A stretch of DNA of 64,000 nt. It comes from Ligula intestinalis (taxonomy: Eukaryota; Platyhelminthes; Cestoda; Diphyllobothriidea; Diphyllobothriidae). Numbering within the stretch: the stretch's first letter is position 1; every line of letters begins with the position of its first letter. A program made the position numbers and the translations under genes. Below are positions 47,501 through 56,450 of this stretch, piece by piece. Location of the stretch: the NCBI GenBank assembly GCA_036362985.1, contig JAYGXS010000008.1:15413100-15477099 (forward strand), in the 5' to 3' direction. The notes below the pieces were generated by a model, which was given only the letters and a program-made list of their open reading frames with translations, searched no databases and was not told the origin of the DNA.

Positions 47501-48613
47501 TAGTTCAAAGACTAGCGTGTATTTGAGGCAGAAATGTACTACTGACAAAGAAAAACGAGACGTAAATGAACATTGCTGGGTTATTAGCCTTCATCAGAGA
47601 GTCATAAACGATCCGAAGGTTATTGACCCGAGGCCCGAACCCAATACTTTGTAAGCTTGAAATAAAATGCTCTAACCACTGCGCCACGGGCTCGTTACTT
47701 TGCCGGCTTCGATCAGGAATATACGATTTGGTAGACAGGCACTTATCGATTGGTTACCGAACTCACTCGTTCGGTTGTACCTTGGCGTTAGCTCTCCTAA
47801 GAAAATCATCCGTGCGTCCCGCAGTGGCTGTGCTTCCGTAGGAACTGATTGGCCTATGTATGTAAGAAATTGCTCGACTATTTTAAAAATTTGTTATTGA
47901 AACCCATTTGATAGAATATTAGCAGACAGTTTGTCTGTTATAATGATCGGTAGGGTTTTCATGTATTGTTTATGGTCCAACATGTTCCTTTTCTCTAGCA
48001 TGTTCATGTTGGGAACAACATTCGAGTTAGTACACGCTTTGTGTGAATTCTAAATACCAGAAGTAACGTAATGCAGCATCTATCTCAATATCTATAGGAA
48101 CCCTCATAGTTTAAGTGTGTTCTCGAACATTACAATTTTAGTGAGAAGGCGTAGTACAGCGCGAAACACTAGAAGACCTCGGTTGGTTTAAATGAAAAAT
48201 TTCAGCCAACAGTATTAAGCGCAGGCTACTGATTGGACTGGTAAACAGCCAATGAGCAGTTAATATCAATTTCCGATACGAAGGCACCATTATTAGCTGC
48301 AGAGCTCTCTGGATCGGCCTAATTCCACATGATCGGTATCACAAACTATCCATTTTGCCACAAACGCCAGATGTGTAGGTGTAGTAACCTGAGACTGGCT
48401 AATATTTCCCTCTATTTTATTCTTTAGGTCCTCTGGGACTTTATTTTCCTACCGGGTCAAGGTCCGCAAGCACGCGGTATCACAACTGAGGACTTTTCGA
48501 AGCCGGAGCTGTACGCAAATATGAAACATTTTGATCTGAACTCGGCCCTCACGTATCCGGCGCCTCCTCCTGCGGATGACGCATCAGCAACTGGCAAAGC
48601 CAAGATTACTTAG
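29364..48613 (+). CDS. DEGS1: Sphingolipid delta(4)-desaturase (dihydroceramide desaturase), four coding exons
   Basis: Known role of the family: an endoplasmic-reticulum di-iron enzyme that puts the 4,5-trans double bond into dihydroceramide to make ceramide; some members also hydroxylate C4. I joined exons 29364-29522, 38598-38929, 45843-46329 and 48428-48613 (phases 0, 2, 0) into 387 residues. Seen in the translation: the N-terminal signature WEYTEEPH (about residues 41-48), hydrophobic stretches at about 73-93, 98-117, 191-207 and 227-253, and histidine boxes HEIGH (120-124), HHEHH (159-163) and HVEHH (290-294), the expected iron ligands, plus the GLHP...EHY segment (about 252-265). The human protein is about 323 residues. 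The excess is a basic N-terminal extension of about 33 residues and a Pro/Ala-rich C-terminal tail. I chose the ATG at 29364 for its purine at -3 and because it lies after a likely splice acceptor. Delta-4 desaturase cannot be separated from C4-hydroxylase by eye. Introns hold only repeats. Confidence 0.93.
29840..30300 (-). pseudogene. PLE endonuclease C-terminus and 3' region
   Basis: The minus-strand frame 30292-30008 reads SWFMGLQSINRCNDLP followed by SVLRLNLAK. The same block occurs at 52445-52500, directly downstream of a GIY-YIG motif, which identifies it as the C-terminus of a PLE endonuclease. After the stop come about 100 bases of 3' sequence and a hairpin with CTGATGA and GAAA (29879-29908). 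An inverted copy of the hairpin lies at 30375-30455. Confidence 0.65.
30375..30455 (+). repeat. Inverted copy of the PLE 3' tail
   Basis: This stretch matches the reverse complement of about 29835-29912: both contain GATGAAGGATCCG, a central TTCGAAAG and a TCAGGC plus A/T run, ending CAGCGA.CAC. The two copies flank the PLE fragment in opposite orientation. Confidence 0.65.
31690..32240 (+). mobile_element. PLE 3'-terminal fragment with inverted ends
   Basis: The + frame from about 31805 reads ALRYPWPNA, like the ALSLPWPK that closes the ORF of the PLE at 16462. It continues as a low-complexity Pro/Ser/Gln tail to a stop near 32020. At 32170-32235 lies a 3' motif containing CTGATGATGAGTC and TCGAAAATG. 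The reverse complement of 31700-31780 matches that stretch at about three bases in four over some 65 bases, so the fragment is bounded by inverted copies of its tail. Confidence 0.5.
32775..33990 (+). repeat. Unnamed dispersed repeat R5, several copies
   Basis: At 32775-33060: GGTGTCATGACCAAGTCAAG, GCCGCCACGCCTTGCTTGAA, AATGTAGCCTGACTCTC and CCGCCAGTTGGCGA. At 33300-33560: AGCGCACCGTGATTGTGTCA and TACAGCAGAGAGG. At 33860-33990: GGTATCAAGACAGTCAAGAA. These blocks link the copies at 26.2 and 37.7 kb. No coding region. Confidence 0.5.
35305..35326 (+). repeat. Poly-G run of 22
   Basis: Twenty-two uninterrupted G on the + strand inside DEGS intron 1. The apparent poly-glycine ORF here is an artefact of the run. 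Confidence 0.9.
37361..37530 (+). repeat. Diverged relative of the 61.1-kb arm
   Basis: It shares with 61112-61266, in order, ACAATTTCGTGACCTCT, GCACACGG, AAACTGTCCAATTA and ATGTGGATGCACATAGTGAG. This shows that the arm sequence is a dispersed repeat and not unique DNA. Confidence 0.55.
37700..38110 (+). repeat. Unnamed dispersed repeat R5, copy in DEGS intron 1
   Basis: ATCAAGACAGAACCAGGTG, CCACCACGGCCTT, ACCACTGCAGCCTGCCTCT, AGTCTGTCAGTCAGCC and CCAATTGGCAACCTCC follow the order of the 32.8-kb copy. Confidence 0.5.
38172..38209 (+). repeat. ATGC-type microsatellite
   Basis: About four ATGC units followed by imperfect ATGCAT steps, in DEGS intron 1 about 390 bases before exon 2. Self-complementary, so it can form a hairpin. 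Confidence 0.85.
38598..38929 (+). CDS. DEGS1: DEGS coding exon 2 (residues 54-164, first two histidine boxes)
   Basis: The acceptor is ctcctag at 38591-38597 and the donor is ag|gtgagg at 38930, leaving two bases of an Arg codon (phase 2). The exon encodes EILKKHPEIKKL, typical of the family just after the N-terminal signature, then two hydrophobic stretches, the HEIGH box and the HHEHH box. A TGA follows in frame right after the donor, so read-through would truncate the protein. Confidence 0.93.
40777..41500 (+). pseudogene. 5'-truncated RTE-like LINE, RT C-terminal half
   Basis: The frame begins exactly at ADDIALLAS, the catalytic YADD box. It continues with SVGMSI.SGKTK, LPNGQSKDDI, the block LLYGCECWAVRA followed by a stop, then FDHRCLRTILRVKY, SNETV and RLRSFGHVLRR-like sequence before frame loss near 41410. 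This is the second half of the LINE ORF2. A start within the RT domain is the usual 5' truncation of LINE insertions. Confidence 0.8.
43255..43385 (-). repeat. SINE-A core, subfamily 2, minus orientation
   Basis: The minus strand reads GGGGGCCATGCAACGCAGTT, GGCTAGGG, TGTAAAGCCTAACCCACTG and GGTGGACTC. It shares nearly all of this with 45250-45370 on the other strand, which explains the matching short ORFs at both sites. Confidence 0.6.
43870..44110 (-). repeat. Decayed PLE 3' region
   Basis: The sequence around 43910-44005 shares with 29900-29998 the series CATCAGAAAC, AGTAATTAAT, CACTGCACACTTGTGACA. It is therefore the same PLE 3' region, further decayed. A possible coding scrap at 44075-44100 (GTGCTGAGGCTGAGTTT) is in the opposite orientation, hinting at an inverted join. 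Confidence 0.45.
44555..44700 (+). pseudogene. PLE GIY-YIG endonuclease fragment
   Basis: One + frame reads SCGQSKYVRETGRLLK, then RIAEH, then RNDANAQVA and a stop. The Y-[VI]-x-E-T-G-R-x-L block with a preceding cysteine pair is characteristic of the GIY-YIG domain of Penelope-like elements. The Gly of the YVG triplet is Arg here. Only the middle of the domain remains. Confidence 0.65.
45250..45370 (+). repeat. SINE-A core, subfamily 2, plus orientation
   Basis: GGGGGCCATGCAACTCAGTT, GGCTAGGGC, GTAAAGCCTAACCCACTG and GGTGGACTC match the minus-strand copy at 43.3 kb. The pair lies about 1.9 kb apart within DEGS intron 2 and could fold together in the pre-mRNA. Confidence 0.6.
45843..46329 (+). 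CDS. DEGS1: DEGS coding exon 3 (residues 164-326, third histidine box)
   Basis: The acceptor is aaag at 45839-45842. The first base completes the split Arg codon, and translation continues WLGHEDLDTDIP, the expected partner of the HHR end of exon 2. The acceptor has a poor pyrimidine tract. The exon carries the GLHP...EHY segment and the HVEHH box and ends at SSMCK. The 3' boundary reads AAG|gcaagt, a GC rather than GT donor. Read-through gives Ala-Ser-stop. Phase 0. Confidence 0.93.
46765..46910 (+). repeat. Unnamed dispersed repeat R4, copy 2
   Basis: TGCATGAAAATTTGGGCGTTAC, CGCCTATCACAGA, CCCAGACTAACAGAA and CTGTAAGCTGGTCAG match 19730-19860, same orientation, in DEGS intron 3. A short related piece (GAGAAAGTTTGGGCG) occurs near 50280. 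Confidence 0.6.
47430..47693 (-). repeat. SINE-B copy in DEGS intron 3
   Basis: The head on the minus strand reads GAGCCCGTGGCGCAGTGG, TTAGAGCATTTTATTTCAAG and TTGGGTTCGGGCCTCGGG. The other end has ACCGATCGTTTACAGAACTC and a TCGAGCCCTGCCAGTAG block. A partial copy of the same end follows at about 47740-47800. Confidence 0.6.
48428..48613 (+). CDS. DEGS1: DEGS coding exon 4 (residues 327-387 and stop)
   Basis: The acceptor is tctttag at 48421-48427. The exon reads VLWDFIF, matching the family's conserved VLYDF block after the third histidine box. It continues through a Lys/Glu-rich stretch into a Pro/Ala-rich tail ending GKAKIT and the TAG at 48611-48613. The tail beyond VLWDFIF is lineage-specific as far as I can tell. 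The match of phase and motif order is what supports joining this exon to exon 3. Confidence 0.9.
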   Translation, partial: VLWDFIFLPGQGPQARGITTEDFSKPELYANMKHFDLNSALTYPAPPPADDASATGKAKIT

Positions 48614-48800
48614 TTAACTTAATCGCCTCCAGTAGCCGTTCCCTCCCCCCAACCCTCTCCGACCTTGACGGTGGCCGAGGTCACGCCCCGTGGCCAGTCC
48701 AACGGCGTTTTTCTCACGTATTTGAAAGGTCACCCTTTTACCTTTACACCCATCATTTTAGTGCGGAGGTAAGGTTTTAAATAAAAATACACAAAACACT
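48614..48800 (+). promoter_or_regulatory. DEGS 3' UTR with polyadenylation signal
   Basis: After the TAG comes a C-rich stretch and then an AATAAA hexamer at 48780-48785, about 170 bases downstream, in an A-rich context. This is a normal distance for a short 3' UTR. Cleavage would be expected near 48795-48810. Confidence 0.6.
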
Positions 48801-50875
48801 TATAGCAAAAGCACATTTTTAATGAATGGGAGGACAAGACAATGAATAAAAACAGTACCGAGCACAGGCACACAACAGTATTATACCATGTACGCACCTT
48901 TGATTTAGAAATTGTTTACATTCCCCCATCCGCTCGTATTATTCAGACAGTTTCAGCAAAACATCCTCCATGAATCTTGAATAAAACTATGCAGACAACT
49001 CACGTAACTACTGAAGTTTAGGAACGATATAATACGGACGAAAACTGCAGCTTTTGAAATCCTGGAGAATCGTACGTCGCAAAATGCAGGCCAGATTAGA
49101 TTTACTTTGAAGCGGTGCTAGAATCGTGCGCTGATAACCACAGTATTCTAGTTCTACACATACCACCTATCCCCAGGCGTATGGTCAGCCAACTCAGAGG
49201 CAATCATTTGCAGCAGACGGTCAAGTTTGGTTAAGATTTTTACAGTTAAAGTACAGCTCATTGAACATTGACTGAAATGCCGTAATATATGACTGTTACG
49301 GCGTGGCCTATGGTGAAAAGACGACGGCAAAGTGACGTGCCGTGTCGTGCGTCAAAATGTCTACGACATGTTAATTTCCACTGTCAGTTACAGTGCACCG
49401 TAGCATCGAGCATGCGTGAGGCTCATGTGTGATGAGAATCAAATTATCAGTATTTTCCCGCAAAGACATTTTGCGCACAAAACGGCAAATCAATCACCGC
49501 CACACCACAAAGCGAAAGGTTCTGGGACGCCTTTTACGATTTGCTGGCCCAAGGAAGATAAATAGATATGGCGAGTTAGAATAATGAAATGGTTCATGTT
49601 CGCCGAATATTATTGACGTTTAAATAAACAAAGGGATAATTTTGGGGTATACCAGGCAAAAGAGACCAACTGGCGTAGATCTAAGAACATATAAGTGCGA
49701 ATTGAAAGTAAAACAAATGGAGGCTCAATTTTGAAGCTCCAATAGGATCTGTTAACAGCCGGAAATCCAGATGGCTTTGCAGCACATTTCAGGGAAAATA
49801 GGCCAAGGATTACTTATGTGGTCTAGTAAACAAGACCTTGGAACATAAATGACCCTGCGCATAACTCCAGGAAGGGTAAATATTATTTTGCCCTAAACTT
49901 ATAATTGGCCCTAAAATAAATGTAACCTGTAGCCTCAACCTTGACTTACTCTATATTAAAGTTTAAACTTATTCATAAGATTATCTCTTTTTTTCCGGAA
50001 ATGTGGCCCAAAGAAACCAGTGCTGCTGTTTCTTGTTCTCGTGTTCTGTTTGGGTGACCATATAGATCATATTAAGTGGAATTGGAGTTACGATCAAGGT
50101 AAGTATTATGACCCGTTCCTGGTAATTGGAAGAAGTGGGAATCGTGGACTTGTCCAGCCCTTGTTCCCAAAGCCAATGCAGGAAAGGAAGAGAAGGCAAG
50201 TGATCACGAGGAGTTATTAAGTAGTAAGTAGGAAGTAATTGTCACGGAAGTACTGCGTATATTTATTTATCCGCTTGATGAGAAAGTTTGGGCGAAATGG
50301 ACCAAACAGATCTAACGGAGCTCGATAACCACGGTGCGCGCTCTCATGTCAACGACGTGACAGTTCACGCATGCGTACTTCTGCGTGATGACCCACTGTG
50401 GGAATGGAGGCATGCCCAACGATAACATTGAGCGTTGTGTTAGGATTTAGACCTATAGCTAAGCTAAATGTTGCGGTACAGGTTTGTTTTAGCCTTAGGC
50501 CTGGGAAACGCTAATTGCAGATTATAGCGCAAGTTAAACACTCTTAAGTGGGGCGAAGGCTAAAGGTTTCTAGTCCCTATCTTTGCGGGGGGGGGGGGGG
50601 ATACACGCCATTGTGAACCGGATTTCAGCGCAAAGATAATGCCGGATAACATGCAATTATTGGAGGGTTTTCCGCATGAGGGCGACAAAAGTCTCATTGA
50701 CATATCGAGTCCACAGTTTTTACTTGTAGCTGACGAAAATTGAGCTTCTACTTTTTAGAGAGCTGTGCTCCGATGCAGACCAAGAGCGGCGATACCATTG
50801 ACTTCCATTCAACCTGGTCCTACGTTATCCTCTTTAGGATGAAATAGCTCGTTGATTAAGGTTCACCGGTCACTG
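48800..50875. other. No gene recognised downstream of DEGS
   Basis: A/T-rich DNA with a poly-G run. ORFs at 49981-50220 overlap on both strands and show no motif. Confidence 0.5.
50587..50600 (+). repeat. Poly-G run of 14
   Basis: Fourteen uninterrupted G on the + strand, followed by ATACACGCC. Confidence 0.9.
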
Positions 50876-50879
50876 ACGG

Positions 50880-51117
50880 ACCTTACTTGCCCCATTCTGC
50901 CCTGAGTCACCAGCAGACCCCGTCAGCAGCCGCATGGTGAATAGTGGTCTAGACAGATAGCATTACCGACACAGACAAGGGAGACTGGAATGAAAATGTC
51001 TGGCGCATTTGCCGTCGTCAGACAGTCACACCCACCCGGGTGGCGCACCACCCAAGGATCGAACCCGTGACCTTCTGATCAGACTTCTAACGTTTTTATC
51101 ATTGAGGCACCGGCTAC
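50880..51117 (-). repeat. SINE-B copy
   Basis: It shares with 19862-20090 AGACAGATAGCATTACCGAC, GGGAGACTGGAATG, TCGAACCCGTGACC and TTCTGATCAGA. The TTCTGATCAGA palindrome occupies the anticodon arm of the tRNA-like head. Confidence 0.65.
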
Positions 51118-51839
51118 TCATCTTGCCGATTTAGATCTAAAGTACTGATCAAGGAAGTGGAAACTTATAGTAAGAGCGGCGAAAAATCACCCATAATCCC
51201 AGCACGAAAAATTAACAGGAATTGTACACCATCAAGGTCTGGGGGTTGCTAGGAGGTAATGCCACAAAAGGATAAGAGAGGAACCTTTCTTTTTTGGGAC
51301 CGATGAGTCACAATGCTGTCGCTAGGTTAAATAAACGAGATACGAAGAATATCACGAAATTCAGATATAGGCCTTATCCTCTCACCCACACCACCAAGCA
51401 CGAGGGTTTTGCCCTTGCGGCTGGACGCATTCCAATGAGAAGGGCATCATGGGATCGTTTAAGGGTTGTATTTGGGCACAAACTCACGCGTGGTGCACCA
51501 TTAGGGAAACTGACATGGGATAGCTTTATATGGAGGATGACACTTCTCTTCTTCTACCACAAAACATTCACATCCTTAACACAGTATGCTAGAAATGAAT
51601 GAAAACGAAACAGCGAACACAAAATTTGAAAGTTTTCAAGTGGCAAAGCAACTTGTGGACAATCTTCTCCTTGTAAAATCGTCCTGATCACTGACCTAGC
51701 GGCCCACGTACAGGTAATCCACACAGCTAGTTGGGCTAAAAGTGAGCCAGGTTCAGCAAAGACACTTTAACTTGACACTATTGTGAACAAAGAAGGCGCT
51801 ATCAGTAGGAATCTAACCCATCTCAGTTTGGGGACTCAT

Positions 51840-52130
51840 ATATCTGCTTGTTACAGCGTTGGCTGTGCAAAAGCCTGTTGCTTGTTGTTGAAGGTTCAAA
51901 TTCCATCGAGTTTTTTACAATTACGTCAAATTAATCATTAAAATCTGCCAAAACTCCCTACTAATTACGCGTGTGCCTGGCAATCATCTGGCGGATTCTA
52001 GACTGACTGCCGTTAAAATCCTACTTTGGTACATTTAGCTTACTGCATTAGTAGGCTGGGCGGCTAACTTGACCCAAACGTGATCAAACCCACGGCTCCC
52101 AAAGGGAGCACCTTAGCTCATTTGATGAGT
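51840..52130 (+). repeat. SINE-A, one decayed core plus the start of a second
   Basis: A worn core (GCGTTGGCTGTGCAAAAGCC, AGGTTCAAATTCC) is followed by ACAATTACGTCAAATTAATCA, the leader with GGCGGATTCTAGACTGACTG and GGCTGGGCGGCTAACTTGACCC, then AGCACCTTAGCTCATTTGATGAG, the head of another core. The order core-leader-core suggests a tandem or dimeric unit of about 255 bases. Confidence 0.58.
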
Positions 52131-52214
52131 TTTGACTCTACAAAACACTTCCCTTGCCAATTCAAGCGAACTTAGGAGTGCCAAGAAGTTATTAAGGAGA
52201 ACTAAATGCGCCTT

Positions 52215-52625
52215 TTGGAGTGGCCTTTAGTTTCTGGTGCAGTTGCGGGTAAAGCAACTACATCAAAGAAACTGGAAGACTTCTCAAGACGTGAATTATC
52301 AAACACACGACAGCAGTGCAGAGAAACGACGCCTTTTCTCAAGTTGCAGCTTATTCGATCGGACCCGACCACACATTCAAATTTTATGAGGCCAACATTT
52401 CGCGAGAGGTGACAAACCTGTGAGTCACGTGTTAATTGAGTCATGGTTCACGGGCCCCCAGTCTATAAACAAGTGCAGCGACCTGTGCATTAAATGCTCG
52501 GTGCTGAGTCAATTTGGCCAAAGAAAGTTGCTACTTGAGGAATACACAGGCCAATGCAAGGGAACCAGACGACCAAGCAATCATCATGTCCATTTTTACT
52601 ATGTGTGATGAAAGTTTAACAGGTC
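52215..52625 (+). pseudogene. PLE GIY-YIG endonuclease and C-terminus, two frames
   Basis: The first frame (about 52240-52410) reads NYIKETGRLLK, RNDAFSQVA and HTFKFYEA with two stops. The second frame (from about 52405) reads LIESWFTGPQSINKC. Together they give the order of the end of a PLE: GIY-YIG core, conserved linker, C-terminal helix. A frameshift near 52405 joins them. This copy links the 44.6-kb and 30-kb fragments to one family. Confidence 0.68.
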
Positions 52626-52699
52626 ACGTTAAATTCCGCCAATATAAGGTCGATTTTCCTTCAATAGGCATCAGTTGCCATAGCAACAGGAATTTATGT

Positions 52700-54380
52700 T
52701 GATGGAGTTGATTCTATTTAGTAGATTGAAGAGAGTCTTACTCACCAGCCGGAGGTAAACGCTCGATGGGTGTCTTACAAATTAGCCCTTATGAAGTTAA
52801 GGACGCGAGTAAGCTCATATTCCAATTTGTTATGCTTGTTGCAAACATAGGATGCATTTCAGTTATTGATACACTTATAGGAATAAACTACTAGAATATA
52901 TTATCCGCTGGGCTTATATAGTATGATTACTAGAATTAGCACTTTTAGCAGTAGCATATTACCTCTAGAAGCAGTATCCTAGCCCAAACTTCGTAAAATG
53001 TGACAGAAACAGTTAATTTGCTTCATTAGTAACATATAATTTTAATCTATCTTACCTTAAAATCTAACTGGCTTGTGGGCAGATCACAGCGTGAGATAAT
53101 GTGTCAGCTCTGAAAAATGGTAGCGTCAATGTTATTACCCGTACCACTTACGGCGTGGGATAATATGACAGAGTGTTAGCCCAGATTCACGCTCCTTGTT
53201 GAAACCAAGGGGGTACGAGCCTGATGAATAGAGGTGAGGGCGTGGAAGATGAGGCCAGCCAGGACGTGCTCCGACAACGAACATGTATTACTCGGAATAG
53301 CATAAACCCAGATTGACATGAGCCTCAGCGCTGGCCCGAATCAGCATAAACTCTGACTTATAGATTCGCCAGATACAATTACAGCACTATTAGCACTCCG
53401 CAAAATTGTCAGCTAATTTCAGCATAGGAAGACGATACCCTGTGATTATGTTCAGACTATCGCAAGCTAGACCTGCAGCCAGCCTACACATAGCAAAAGG
53501 CTACAGTCATTTAAGACTAAGGTAGGCGGTGTTTTGGCTTGCATTGGAGAAAGTATCCTTTCGTCGGAACCCGTTTAGTCTTCGAGATTCCGCGTAAAGG
53601 TTAAGAGTGCGGAGCCGGTAACTATGACCTCTATCACTTTAAAGCTAACCCCTGAGGCTGTCACCTTCTGTACCAACCTGTTGGTGCACTTGGTGGACCT
53701 CATTGAAATCGATGGTAGAACATATGCATACATGCCTATTAAAGCAAATGTTACGAATTTAACAATATTTCGCCGTTTCCCCGCCTCATCTACTGGTTCT
53801 CGAGCAGTTATCTAACCATGCTCACCACCAGACCCTGTGAGATTGAAGTGAAGGGGTGACGCTGGGTGACACCATGAACTTATTTTCGGTGGGTCGCACG
53901 CAGTTGAGATATTTTGAGAGTTGAGTGACTGAACAGACCGTCGGGGCCTTGAACTCATAAAATGTTGGTGCGCCGCTTAATTATACGAACTTGTTTCATT
54001 CTGTATGACTCTTTTGCAGCCATGTTTGTGGGTTTAATGGTCAGTCGTACCGACTTACTTATTGCCTTATTCGTTTGCATATCGCTGTCCAGTTGCATTA
54101 TCAGCTCAGATTCAAAATCACCTAGGGGGTAAGCTCGCTGGTCTTCTAGCCGGGCGTTGGCCTTCTGAGCGCAAGCGGTCTTATCCAGTACAGTTTTGGA
54201 ACATCAGAATCAACCCTCAGCATCTCAAGAGCATTATCCTTGAGAAGAAGAAGACTCGATCGCTGGGACAATATCCTTCCCGCTGGTACCCATTGCTCTG
54301 GGTTTGTGTGCTCTCACTACGGTTCTTATTCGTCTCGACAGATCCCTCGACTCGACCATAGCCACAAGATTGACTATTGC
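52700..54380. other. No gene recognised
   Basis: Short ORFs at 53624-53815 and 54062-54361 have no family resemblance I can name. No repeat copies recognised. Confidence 0.5.
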
Positions 54381-54384
54381 CAGC

Positions 54385-54665
54385 CTAGCCCCCCGCCCTA
54401 CAAATGAAGCGAACTTGGTAGTAAACGGGTTGATTTTTTGATGGATTGCTTGGGCAATCCTGTTTGTGCAGTCATCGTATTGAACAGAATCTGTGGATTT
54501 CATACATTACAGTAGACTGGGTGGGTATATCAGTCAAACTATGATTTAACTCACGTATCAGGTGGAAGCCTCGTAGCTCAGTTGGTTAGAGCGTTGTCTG
54601 AACTTAGGCACTCGCCTTGCAGGCGTGGGTACGAATCCCACCAGGGCCACCAAGTTTTTCGCAAT
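54385..54665 (+). repeat. SINE-A, best-preserved tRNA-like core
   Basis: Leader GATTGCTTGGGCAATCCTGT and CTGGGTGGGTATATCAGTC, then the core GCCTCGTAGCTCAGTTGG, TTAGAGCG, and GGCGTGGGTACGAATCCCAC with TTTTTCGCAATTGAGT after it. The A box is canonical; the B box has one change (GGTACGAATCC). The acceptor stem is mismatched and the anticodon arm does not close normally, so I call it a SINE head and not a tRNA gene. Confidence 0.68.
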
Positions 54666-56239
54666 TGAGTAAAGTACATCATTCAAATTTGTTGCCCCCC
54701 ACCGCTTATATATTTTTGAGCTTTCCCGCCAGCTTAGAATATATTATTCGGAGATCTCTGATCCGTTTAGTAAACATCTGTTGCAATAGCAATACTTGGT
54801 CCGTTGCGAGTAATTAATTGCACTTTGACTCGAGATTTCGGTTTATTAACTAAATCCAAGGCAGTAGTCTTGGAGAAGAATCAAGGGCACCAGTATGTCA
54901 TGTTATTCCACCAACAGTTTTTGCCACCTTTCACTGGTGACTAGTAGGCTAAACTCATCGGACGCAGGTTTGTTAAGACATCTGTAAGGATTGATATTAC
55001 ACTCGCCTCCGATGATGAGAGCGTGTCTGCTTATTAAACATCAGGGTGATGCAAACATGGTTCTATGCACATACATATTTATCGTAGGGCAGTTTGCTTG
55101 AACAGTTTGTTAGAGTCAAAGTAGTGCGCTGTCAATTGCCTACAAGTGGCTCGGTGCGTTAGTAAGAAACAAGCATGAACAAACCTTACTTACATATAAT
55201 CAGTAGCATGGTGAGTAACCACAAGTAGCAAAAACAGCAAGACAGGGACCTGCAATGACAGTAAGCCACAAGTTGTAATCCATCCTCTTTAGGCGCATTT
55301 ACGCGTGTTCAGATATGCAACCATCAAAAGAGATGACCAATCACACTGTCGAATCAATCAGAACACCTAGAGCTAACTACTGCGAGGTTTCAAGATGAAT
55401 TTTCAGATGCATATCAGTCTTCAGAAGGTTGTTAGAACGGCGAATCCCGTGTTACGACGTACCCTGATATGCATTCAAATAACTATAATCTCTATAATGC
55501 CTTCGGTCAATTAATTGTGTACCAATTTGACAATATCCAGGCGAAGTTAAGTCACAATTTCAAGCATTCCCGACACGTTTGTGATGGTTGTGACATATGT
55601 AAATGGCTGCTGTTGATGAGCCCGTGGTACACTCTGGTTCCTGACTTCTGCTGGGCTCCTTCTACTAGAATAAGCTGAGAAGGGCTCTAGATGCAATGCA
55701 AAGGCACAAACAGATGATAATATCTCAACTTGATCCGCGAAAGCCCTGCCAACTCTAGTGAACATTATGGAGAGCAACTGGCAGAATAACCGGTTTAGGG
55801 CACTGCAGTAGATCGTTGAGCCAAAATAAATTTGATCGCCTACTTTAGACTCCCCAATACATTAACAAAGACTCACGTTTATATTATATGGGACCTGTGG
55901 AAATCGGGGCTACGTGTGTGGGTTATATAAAGGGGAAGAAAAAAATAACTAAAATAAAAGAGCCTATAAAATAATAGGAATAATTGCTGAAATAACCCGA
56001 TGTTTGGCGCGCGACAATAAAACTGGGAAGTGATAGCAAAAGGAAACAAACATTGCTGATAATAACATCGTTGATTTTGATAAAATCATATATCGATTCC
56101 AAAGCAAAATTTAGAGCTTAAAGTAAAACTATGAAATGAAGGCCTTATCCCCAGTTTATAAAACTCACAATAGTTTTTTGATTCACCTGAGCACTTATTG
56201 TAATAAAACAAGCCACAAAGCAACCGCTTGTCGCTTAAA

Positions 56240-56450
56240 ATTAACAATAAACTGAACTTAACTAACCTAAGGCTAAACTGAATTCAAATTAAACTTAAAT
56301 AAATGTAAAATTAACTTAAAACTAAACAAAAAAACTAAGCTCAGTAAAGTAGCCTAAACTAAAAACTAACCAAAAGTAAAAAAACTAACTAAGTATTATT
56401 AAAATAAACAAAACGAACGAAACCTAAAAACTAGCCTAACTAACCGCAGG
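56240..56450 (+). repeat. A/C-rich, G-poor degenerate CTAAA array
   Basis: About 210 bases with many worn CTAAA / CTTAA / CTAAC steps and very few G on the + strand. There is no fixed period. It reads as an old simple-sequence array. Confidence 0.55.

Larger units (their letters stand above)
46330..48427 (+). other. DEGS intron 3 (about 2.1 kb), GC-AG type
   Basis: The 5' end reads gcaagt after AAG, the usual context of rare GC-AG introns. The 3' end is tctttag. Inside are a copy of a dispersed repeat also found at 19730-19860 (here 46765-46910) and a minus-strand tRNA-derived SINE (47430-47693). The rest shows nothing recognisable. Confidence 0.8.

Noticed and set aside
51294..51602. 102-codon + strand ORF
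   Set aside because: Basic and without recognisable motif; no similar ORF in the window and no sign of splicing partners.
54568..54655. A tRNA gene with A and B boxes
   Set aside because: The acceptor stem has mismatches, the anticodon arm does not fold normally, and the same core with the same leader recurs at least seven times in the window, as expected of a SINE.
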